This document shows, piece by piece, positions 9,054 to 14,546 of a DNA stretch of 39,199 nt. The notes under the pieces are model-generated. The model did not search any database and had not been told where the DNA came from. It worked only from the letters and a program-made list of their open reading frames with translations. The stretch's first letter is position 1. Every line of letters begins with the position of its first letter. The position numbers were made by a program, and so were the translations under genes. The DNA comes from Hydrogenophaga sp. Its GTDB lineage: Bacteria > Pseudomonadota > Gammaproteobacteria > Burkholderiales > Burkholderiaceae_C. The stretch is from the NCBI RefSeq assembly GCF_018780385.1, contig NZ_JADMJO010000108.1, positions 1 to 39,199 of the forward strand, written 5' to 3'.

Positions 9054-9620
9054 TCAGTTCTTGGGCAAGGCCAGGCGCAGCGAGCGACCGGCGGGGTGGT
9101 GGAAATCGGGGCGTTCGCACGGGTGCTGCAGGGCCCAGTAGCTCAGACGCCCGTCGTGTTCTTCAATGACGGCGCACAGCGCCAGCTCAACGTGTTGGGC
9201 GGGCAAGGGCAGGGCAGCAAGGGGCAGGTGCACGTCCAGCGTGAGAAGCGTCGGTGTGATGGCGAGTTGCATCACAGGCGCGGGCAGGTCGGGTGCGGGC
9301 GAGGTGTCGCGCTGACGCTCACCGGCAAACCGGTAGGCCGCCCATTGGCCCGATGGCGAGAAGTTGAATTCGCGGTAATCCGCTTCACCCTCGACCGCCA
9401 CAAAGACCTCGAGGCAAGTGTGTTGCCACAGGCCGTCGGCGGGGGCTGGTTCGGTGGCCGGCGGAATGCGCAGCCCGGCCATGTCGCCGCTCACGGTGTA
9501 CACCAGCCGCAAGCCTTCGCGGGTCGAACGCATCGCCACCGATACATTCAGCGGCAATCCCGCCGGTGTGGCCGGGTGGCATTGCAGTGCGTGGGGCGGG
9601 CTGGAGGGTGTGGACGTCAC
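9054..9620 (-). CDS. DOMON-like domain protein
   Basis: 188-aa protein with a single beta-rich DOMON/CBM9-like domain, of the type catalogued as DOMON_murB-like. Typical pieces are GLRLVYTVSGDM, the LWQHTCLEVFVAVEGEADYREFNFSPSGQWAAYRF core and the terminal DFHHPAGRSLRLAL. Such domains bind sugars or haem in other proteins; the ligand here is unknown. The start is GTG at 9620. No signal peptide or membrane segment is evident. It is tightly linked to the downstream NamZ-like gene, so a role in recycling cell-wall sugars is a reasonable inference. It lies 61 nt behind arsR with a hairpin in between. Confidence 0.8.
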   Translation of the reverse strand: MTSTPSSPPHALQCHPATPAGLPLNVSVAMRSTREGLRLVYTVSGDMAGLRIPPATEPAPADGLWQHTCLEVFVAVEGEADYREFNFSPSGQWAAYRFAGERQRDTSPAPDLPAPVMQLAITPTLLTLDVHLPLAALPLPAQHVELALCAVIEEHDGRLSYWALQHPCERPDFHHPAGRSLRLALPKN

Positions 9621-9636
9621 AGCGCCGTATTCTCTC

Positions 9637-9663
9637 AGGCCCCGGGGCGCTCTCGGGGGGCCT
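9637..9663 (-). terminator. GC-rich hairpin behind arsR
   Basis: AGGCCCC (9637-9643) and GGGGCCT (9657-9663) form a perfect 7-bp stem with a 13-nt loop, between the arsR stop and the DOMON-like start. No T-tract follows on the minus strand, so readthrough into the DOMON/NamZ genes is possible. Confidence 0.4.
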
Positions 9664-9681
9664 TCGGATCGGCTTGCACCA

Positions 9682-10017
9682 TCAGTTCGTGCAGGTGGGA
9701 ACAGCGGAAGAAGCGGTCGTCATTTCGCAGGGCTCGCCCTGACAGCAGTGGGCGGTGAGGAATTGCAGCAAGTCCTTCATGGCGCCGAACTCGGCGCGGT
9801 AGATCAGGTGGCGGCCATCGCGCTCTTGCGACACCAGCCCCGCGTGGCTCAGTTCCTTGAGGTGAAACGACAGCGCCGTGCCCGGCACGCCCAGCGATTC
9901 GGTGAGGTGGCCTGGCGTGAGGCCTTGCGTGCCCTGCGCCACCAGGGCGCGGAAGATGCGCAGGCGCGTCTCCTGCGCCAAGGCGCCGAGGGATTTGACG
10001 GCTTGGGTTTCGTCCAT
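9682..10017 (-). CDS. arsR: ArsR-family As(III)-responsive repressor
   Basis: Winged-helix repressor of the ArsR/SmtB family, 111 aa from ATG 10017 (MDETQAVKSLGALAQETRLRIF), with a strong GAAGGAGAT ribosome-binding site. The recognition helix region is LTESLGVPGTALSFHLKEL and the wing is VSQERDGRHLIYRA. The classical helix-3 CxC metal site is absent. Instead Cys91, Cys92 and Cys97 (HCCQGEPC) form a C-terminal CC-x4-C trio, like the As(III) site of Acidithiobacillus ferrooxidans ArsR; a further Cys109 is near the end. It is the last gene after GAPDH and arsJ, 10 nt behind arsJ. It is the natural candidate to bind the palindrome at 12390-12407. Confidence 0.92.
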   Translation of the reverse strand: MDETQAVKSLGALAQETRLRIFRALVAQGTQGLTPGHLTESLGVPGTALSFHLKELSHAGLVSQERDGRHLIYRAEFGAMKDLLQFLTAHCCQGEPCEMTTASSAVPTCTN

Positions 10018-10027
10018 GGGATCTCCT

Positions 10028-11266
10028 TCAGACAGGGGTGGTTTGCAAGGCTCGCGTGCCGGGTAGCCTGAGCGTGGCCAACCAGCACACAACCAACATG
10101 AGCGCCGAGCCCAGCAGCGCATAGAGCAGTCCGCCCCACTGGTACAGCAGGCCCGAGAGCAGCGTGCCGCTGAAGCGGCCGAGTGCATTGGCGGCGTAGT
10201 AGAAGCCCACGTCTTCGGCCGCTTTCTCCGAGCCGGCGTAGGCCAGCACCAGGTACGAATGCACGGAAGAGTTGACCGCAAACGCGAAGCCGAACACGCC
10301 CAACCCCCCCACCACCACCCAGGGCAGGTGCGGCACGTCCAGCGCCACGGCCAGTGCCAGAGCCATGGGCACGAGTGCCAGCAGCGCCGACCACAGCCGA
10401 GCGGCGGGCACCTCGGTGCTCAGGCCGTCGGTGCTGCGTTTGACAAAGGCGGGTGCCAGCGCCTGCACCGCCCCGTAACCGATGGTCCAGACCGCGAGGA
10501 AGGTACCCACCATGGTGAAGTTCCAGCCCTGCGAATACAGGTAGACCGGCACGCCCACCACGAACCACACGTCGCGGGCACCGAACAGCACCACGCGCGC
10601 GGCGGCCAGCACGTTCACGCCGGTGTTCTTGGCAAACAGTTCCTTCGCCGACTTCGAAGCCTTGCTCTTGCCCATCATCCGCGGCAGCGAACTCACCACG
10701 CCCACCAGCACGAGCGCGAGCAGCGCGGCCATGGCCCACAGCGCCTGCTGGAAGCCCAGTGTCTGCAGCAGCAGCCCGCCCAGGAAAAAGCCGACGCCCT
10801 TCATGGCGTTCTTGCTGCCGGTGAACCAGGCCACCCACTTGAAGAGCTGGCCCGAGCCCTGGTTCTTCGCCTGGTCGGCGGTGACCTTGATGGCCGACTT
10901 GCTGGCGGTCTTGGTAAGGTCTTTTGCCACGCCGCAGATGCCTTGCGCCAGCACCACCCAGGCCACCGACATCGCCGCGCTCCAGCCTGGATCGAGGAAC
11001 GACAGCACGGTGAAGCCGATGATCTGCGTGATCAGGCCCACGGTGAGCATGCGCGTGATGCCGTAGCGCGTGGCCAGCCAGCCACCGACGAAGTTGGCGA
11101 CGATCCCCGCGGCTTCGTACAGCAGGAACAGGAAGGCCAGCGTGAACGGCGAATAGCCCAAGCGGTAGAAGTGCAGCAGCACCAGCATGCGCAGCGCGCC
11201 GTCGGTGAGCGTGAAGCCCCAGTAGGCGGCGGTGACGATGGCGTAGTTGCGTTCGGCGGTGTTCAT
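10028..11266 (-). CDS. arsJ: ArsJ, organoarsenical (1-arseno-3-phosphoglycerate) efflux MFS transporter
   Basis: Major facilitator superfamily permease, 412 aa with about 10-12 hydrophobic segments. The N-terminus NYAIVTAAYWGFTLTDGALRMLVLLHFYRLGYSPF is characteristic of ArsJ, as is the loop GVAKDLTKTASKSAIKVTA. In Pseudomonas aeruginosa, ArsJ with its partner GAPDH confers arsenate resistance: GAPDH makes unstable 1-arseno-3-phosphoglycerate and ArsJ exports it. The partner gene lies immediately upstream and an arsR immediately downstream, which makes the assignment firm. The 42-nt gap to GAPDH is occupied by a dispersed GLSLSKP-type repeat. Confidence 0.94.
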   Translation of the reverse strand: MNTAERNYAIVTAAYWGFTLTDGALRMLVLLHFYRLGYSPFTLAFLFLLYEAAGIVANFVGGWLATRYGITRMLTVGLITQIIGFTVLSFLDPGWSAAMSVAWVVLAQGICGVAKDLTKTASKSAIKVTADQAKNQGSGQLFKWVAWFTGSKNAMKGVGFFLGGLLLQTLGFQQALWAMAALLALVLVGVVSSLPRMMGKSKASKSAKELFAKNTGVNVLAAARVVLFGARDVWFVVGVPVYLYSQGWNFTMVGTFLAVWTIGYGAVQALAPAFVKRSTDGLSTEVPAARLWSALLALVPMALALAVALDVPHLPWVVVGGLGVFGFAFAVNSSVHSYLVLAYAGSEKAAEDVGFYYAANALGRFSGTLLSGLLYQWGGLLYALLGSALMLVVCWLATLRLPGTRALQTTPV

Positions 11267-11273
11267 GTATGTG

Positions 11274-11305
11274 CGAGGGCTTCGACAGGCTCAGCCCGAA
11301 CGGTG
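11274..11305. repeat. Dispersed REP-like repeat (GLSLSKP type) between the GAPDH gene and arsJ
   Basis: Contains GGGCTTCGACAGGCTCAG and CCCGAACGG. It forms a hairpin with GGGCT (11277-11281) and AGCCC (11293-11297) arms, ending in a TTCG...CGAA pair. Translated on the minus strand it gives the SPFGLSLSKP string often found in spurious protein extensions in proteobacterial genomes, a mark of a widespread intergenic repeat. Confidence 0.7.
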
Positions 11306-11308
11306 AGG

Positions 11309-12352
11309 TCAGATGCCGACGGATTGCATGTGACAAGCGAGATCGACCATGCGGCAGGCGTAGCCCATTTCGTTGTCGTACCAGGCGTAGACCTTGAGCA
11401 GCGTGCCGTCGGTCACCATGGTGGAGGGCGCATCCACGATGCTTGAACGGGTGTCACGCGCGTAGTCCACGCTGACCAAGGGGCGCGTTTCGTAGCCCAG
11501 GATGCCGGCCAGCGGGCCTTGTGCCGCCGCGGCAAACAAGGCATTCACTTCGTCCACCGTGGTCTCGCGCTGCAGTTCGAACACGCAGTCGGTGAGTGAG
11601 GCGTTGAGCGCCGGTACGCGCACCGCGTGGCCGTTGAGCTTGCCCTTGAGCTCGGGGTAGATCAGCGCGATGGCGGTGGCGCTGCCGGTGGTCGTGGGCG
11701 CCAGGCTCATCAGAGCGCTGCGGGCGCGGCGCAGGTCTTTGTGCGGCGCGTCCACCACCAGGTTGGTGTTGGTCGGGTTGTGCAGCGTGGTGATCTGGCC
11801 ATGGCGGATGCCGATGGCTTCGTGCACCACCTTCACCACCGGCGCCAGGCAGTTGGTGGTGCACGAGGCGGCGGTCACGATGCGGTCGCGGGCTGGTTCG
11901 TACAGCGTGTGGTTCACGCCCACCACGATGTTGAGCACGCCACCCACCTTCACCGGCGCGGCCACGATCACGCGCTTGGCGCCGCGGTCCAGGTGGCCTT
12001 GGAGGGTTTCGGGTGTGAGGAACTTGCCGGTGCATTCCAGCACAAGGTCCACGCCCAGGTCGCCCCAGGGAATCTCGCGCGGTGCGGCGTGCGATGTGAA
12101 GCCCATGCGGTGCTGGTCGATGCGGATGCTGCTCTCGCCTTCGGTGGTGATGTCGGCGCGCCACTTGCCCTGCACGCTGTCAAAGGCCAGCAGATGGGCC
12201 GTGGCCGCTGCGCCGCCCTTGAGCTCGTTGAGGTGCACCACCTGCAGCCGGTTGCTGGCGCGCGGGTCGGTGGTTTCTCGTTCGGCTGCGCCGAGTGCGG
12301 CGCGCAGGGCCAGGCGGCCGATGCGGCCCATGCCGTTGATGCCCACTTTCAT
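11309..12352 (-). CDS. ArsJ-associated glyceraldehyde-3-phosphate dehydrogenase
   Basis: NAD-dependent GAPDH paralogue dedicated to arsenate resistance: with arsenate in place of phosphate it makes 1-arseno-3-phosphoglycerate for export by ArsJ. 347 aa. The Rossmann start [20 protein letters not shown] and catalytic [12 protein letters not shown] (Cys about residue 164) are intact. The catalytic His lies in [11 protein letters not shown], and the C-terminal [15 protein letters not shown] is present. [21 protein letters not shown] replaces the usual HAYTNDQ block, as in ArsJ-associated forms. It is first in the operon GAPDH-arsJ-arsR, with AGGA 8 nt before the ATG. The promoter carries an ArsR-type palindrome and a Pho-box match. 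A housekeeping glycolytic role cannot be excluded but the context argues against it. Confidence 0.92.
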   Translation of the reverse strand: MKVGINGMGRIGRLALRAALGAAERETTDPRASNRLQVVHLNELKGGAAATAHLLAFDSVQGKWRADITTEGESSIRIDQHRMGFTSHAAPREIPWGDLGVDLVLECTGKFLTPETLQGHLDRGAKRVIVAAPVKVGGVLNIVVGVNHTLYEPARDRIVTAASCTTNCLAPVVKVVHEAIGIRHGQITTLHNPTNTNLVVDAPHKDLRRARSALMSLAPTTTGSATAIALIYPELKGKLNGHAVRVPALNASLTDCVFELQRETTVDEVNALFAAAAQGPLAGILGYETRPLVSVDYARDTRSSIVDAPSTMVTDGTLLKVYAWYDNEMGYACRMVDLACHMQSVGI

Positions 12353-12389
12353 GGTGTTTTTCCTGTTGATCGGGGGGTGTTGTTCATTA

Positions 12390-12407
12390 ATTCAATCATT
12401 ATTGAAT
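12390..12407 (-). promoter_or_regulatory. Putative ArsR operator of the GAPDH-arsJ-arsR operon
   Basis: ATTCAAT-N4-ATTGAAT is a perfect 7-bp inverted repeat, 37-54 nt upstream of the GAPDH ATG, in a conspicuously AT-rich patch. Short AT-rich palindromes of this kind are typical ArsR sites. It overlaps the proposed -10 (TATTAT, 12406-12411), so bound repressor would block RNA polymerase. Confidence 0.7.
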
Positions 12408-12439
12408 AATAGCAACACTGTGTGACGTCGGCATGACGA
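12406..12439 (-). promoter_or_regulatory. Candidate PhoB-type promoter of the arsenic operon
   Basis: On the minus strand TCGTCAT-GCCG-ACGTCAC (12439 down to 12422) has the 7-4-7 layout of a Pho box. A -10 TATTAT (12411 down to 12406) begins after exactly 10 nt, the same geometry as the ppk and pstS promoters in this window. The repeats match the consensus CTGTCAT at 5/7 and 4/7, so this is weaker than those two. Confidence 0.45.
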
Positions 12440-12451
12440 CGCCGGGTGCGG

Positions 12452-12469
12452 TTGTCACCAAAACTTCAT
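12452..12469 (+). promoter_or_regulatory. Weak Pho-box candidate upstream of olsB
   Basis: TTGTCAC-CAAA-ACTTCAT follows the 7-4-7 pattern (5/7 and 4/7), with a third partial repeat CTGCCTC in the 11-bp phase at 12474-12480. No -10 lies 10 nt downstream, unlike the stronger boxes. It ends 40 nt before the preferred olsB ATG. Confidence 0.3.
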
Positions 12470-12485
12470 GCGACTGCCTCGGGAG

Positions 12486-12521
12486 GGTCATGACCGGTTT
12501 TCAAACTGCATGGTCATGACC
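12486..12521. repeat. Twin perfect palindromes at the olsB start
   Basis: GGTCATGACC, a perfect 10-bp palindrome, occurs at 12486-12495 and again at 12512-12521, 26 bp apart. The second overlaps the proposed olsB start codons (ATG 12510 and 12516). The layout suggests tandem binding sites for a dimeric regulator, but chance duplication is possible. Confidence 0.4.
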
Positions 12522-13328
12522 ACAGCTCTCATTTCCCACGCCATTCCGTCGGCGACAGCCTTCATCCCTGTGCCCGCGCAACCGGTCGCGCACGGCATCG
12601 AAGTTTCCTGGGCCCGGCACCAAAGCGAGGTGCGCGAGGCCCAGAAGCTGCGGTTCGAGGTGTTCGCCTTGGAGATGGGTGCCCGCCTGCCCAACACGGT
12701 GCCCGGCCACGACGTGGACCTGTTCGACGACTTCTGCGAGCACTTGCTGGTGCGCGACAGCGCGAGCCGCCAGGTGATCGGCACCTACCGCGTGCTCACC
12801 CCGGCCCAGGCTCGGCGCGTGGGCAGCACCTACAGCGACACCGAGTTCGACCTCACCCGCCTGCGCGGTGTGCGCGAGCGCATGGTGGAGCTGGGCCGCA
12901 GCTGCGTGCACCGCGACCACCGCCACGGCGGCGTGATCATGGCGCTGTGGGGCGCGCTGGCCGAGTTCATGGTGCGCAACGAACTCGACACCATGATCGG
13001 CTGCGCCAGCATTCCGATGCAGCACGAAGGCCCGCACGGCATGGTGGGTGGTGGCCACGCCGCGGCGAGCATCTGGCGCCAGGTGCGGCAGACGCACCTC
13101 GCCCCGATCGACTTCCACGTGCGCCCGCGCCTGCCGCTGCCGGTGGAGCGGCTGGACGACACACTCGACGTGGAGGCTCCCGCGCTCATCAGAGGCTACC
13201 TGCGACTGGGCGCCAAGGTGTTGGGCCCGCCGGCCTGGGACCCGGATTTCAACGCTGCCGACCTGCCCATGTTCATGCGCATCTCCGACCTGCCCGCGCG
13301 TTACCGCAAACATTTCCTGAGGACCTGA
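12510..13328 (+). CDS. olsB: OlsB-type N-acyltransferase (L-ornithine N-alpha-acyltransferase)
   Basis: GNAT-fold acyl-ACP-dependent acyltransferase of the OlsB family. OlsB attaches a 3-hydroxyacyl group to ornithine, giving lyso-ornithine lipid, the first step to phosphorus-free ornithine lipids. Family blocks: EVREAQKLRFEVFALEMGA, DDFCEHLLVRD (FDxxxxHL), VIGTYRVLTPAQA, ELGRSCVHRDHRHGGVIMALWGALAEF and MIGCASIP, then PLPVERLDDTLDVEAPALIRGYLRLGAKVLGPPAWDPDFNAADLPMFM split over the C-terminus. The preferred start is ATG 12510 (MVMTT, 272 aa); ATG 12468 or 12516 is possible and none has a good Shine-Dalgarno. The partner OlsA is not in the window. It is 7 nt before the GT4 gene. Presence in a phosphate locus fits induction in Pi limitation. 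Confidence 0.82.
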   Translation: MVMTTALISHAIPSATAFIPVPAQPVAHGIEVSWARHQSEVREAQKLRFEVFALEMGARLPNTVPGHDVDLFDDFCEHLLVRDSASRQVIGTYRVLTPAQARRVGSTYSDTEFDLTRLRGVRERMVELGRSCVHRDHRHGGVIMALWGALAEFMVRNELDTMIGCASIPMQHEGPHGMVGGGHAAASIWRQVRQTHLAPIDFHVRPRLPLPVERLDDTLDVEAPALIRGYLRLGAKVLGPPAWDPDFNAADLPMFMRISDLPARYRKHFLRT

Positions 13329-13335
13329 TGCGCGC

Positions 13336-14448
13336 ATGAAGATCCTGATCGTCACCGACGCCTGGCAGCCTCAGGTTCATGGGCTGGTCTCCACCCTGGG
13401 GGCGTTGGTGCGCCAGTTGCAGGTGAACGGCCACGAGGTGGTGATGATCCAGCCCGGGCAATTCCGCACTCGGCCCTGCCCGGGTCATCCTGGCCTGGAC
13501 ATCGCGTTGTTTCCCGGTGCCCGGCTGCGTTCCCTCATGGATGCGGCCGATCCCGATGCGATCCACATTGCCACCGAGGGCCCGCTGGGATGGGCGGCGC
13601 GGCGCCACTGCGTGAAGCGCGGTCTGCCGTTCACCACCGCGTTCAACAGCCGGCTTCCGGAGATGTTGCATTCCTCGCTCAAGCTGCCGCTGTCCTGGGC
13701 TTACGCCTTGCTGCGCTGGTTTCACCGGCCGGCCAGCGGTGTGATGGTGCCCAACCCGGGTTTGCTCGACCGGTTGCAAGCGCGTGGCTTTCAGCACCTG
13801 CGTCTGTGGACGCCCGGCGTGGACACGCACCTGTTTGCGCTGACCGATCGCACCCGGTCGTTCGCCTCGCTCGGCCCTCTGGCCCACCCGGTCAGCCTGT
13901 ATGTCGGCAGGCTCTCGGCCGAGAAGAACGTTGAAGCCTTTCTGGCCCTTGATGTGCCCGGCAGCAAGGTCGTGTGTGGCGAAGGCCCCATGGCATCGGG
14001 GCTGCGCGCGCGCTACCCCAACGTGCACTGGCTCGGCGAGTTGCCCCGGCACGAACTCGCGCAGGTGTATGCATCGGCCGACGTGTTCGTGTTTCCCTGC
14101 CGCGGAGAAACCCAGGGCCAGGCCATGCTGGAGGCCATGGCCTGCGGTGTACCGGTGGCAGCCTACCCGGTGGACGGGCCGCAGCAACTGGTGGGTCAAA
14201 GCCGCGCCGGTGCGCTGCACGGCGATTTGCGTGAGGCCTGGTTCGAGGCGCTCAAGGTGCAACGCCATGAGGCGCGCGACCGTGCGCTGCTGTTTGGCTG
14301 GGGTCGCTCAAGCGCGTTGTTTCTGTCGCATCTGGTGGTGTTGCCGCGGCACCGGCGGCAGCGCTTGCGATCGGGTTTTGGCGTGCAGAGTCACGAACTC
14401 GGGGGCATCACGAAACTGTCACACAAACGTCATCCTGTCGTTGAATAA
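13336..14448 (+). CDS. GT4-family glycosyltransferase
   Basis: GT-B fold glycosyltransferase, 370 aa, resembling GDP-mannose/UDP-sugar-dependent alpha-glycosyltransferases of glycolipid synthesis. The N-terminus MKILIVTDAWQPQVHGLVSTLGALVRQL carries the acceptor-domain signature. The donor domain has VSLYVGRLSAEKNVEAFLAL, a GEGPMASGLRARYP loop and the E-x7-E motif in GETQGQAMLEAMACGVPVAAYP. It starts 7 nt after olsB, so they likely form an operon. A role in glycolipid synthesis under Pi starvation is inference; the sugar and acceptor are unknown. The last roughly 35 residues, after LFLSHLVVLP, have no family look and are encoded over the ppk Pho box, so the stop codon sits inside the ppk promoter. 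Confidence 0.85.
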   Translation: MKILIVTDAWQPQVHGLVSTLGALVRQLQVNGHEVVMIQPGQFRTRPCPGHPGLDIALFPGARLRSLMDAADPDAIHIATEGPLGWAARRHCVKRGLPFTTAFNSRLPEMLHSSLKLPLSWAYALLRWFHRPASGVMVPNPGLLDRLQARGFQHLRLWTPGVDTHLFALTDRTRSFASLGPLAHPVSLYVGRLSAEKNVEAFLALDVPGSKVVCGEGPMASGLRARYPNVHWLGELPRHELAQVYASADVFVFPCRGETQGQAMLEAMACGVPVAAYPVDGPQQLVGQSRAGALHGDLREAWFEALKVQRHEARDRALLFGWGRSSALFLSHLVVLPRHRRQRLRSGFGVQSHELGGITKLSHKRHPVVE

Positions 14449-14455
14449 TTGTCAC
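14416..14455 (+). promoter_or_regulatory. PhoB-dependent promoter of ppk (Pho box plus -10)
   Basis: CTGTCAC-ACAA-ACGTCAT at 14416-14433 is a 7-4-7 Pho box (6/7 and 5/7 to CTGTCAT). The -10 AATAAT (14444-14449) follows after exactly 10 nt. A further repeat TTGTCAC at 14449-14455 lies 22 bp (two 11-bp turns) from the second repeat. The box is within the 3' end of the GT4 coding sequence. The ppk ATG is 98 nt after the -10. Confidence 0.75.
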
Positions 14456-14546
14456 AAGGCAGGGGGTGGCGGCCGGGCACACTGGGCATGGCGCGGTGTC
14501 CTGCACCACTGGGCAGACGCACCCGACGACAACAACGACAACAGAC

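Noticed and set aside
9849..11336. Open frame containing the SPFGLSLSKP string
   Set aside because: Translation of a dispersed intergenic repeat running antiparallel-frame through arsJ; a known source of spurious proteins.
14300..14448. Frameshift near the end of the GT4 gene
   Set aside because: The unusual tail might suggest one, but no alternative frame restores a better family C-terminus, and the stop fits the ppk promoter; kept as an oddity only.
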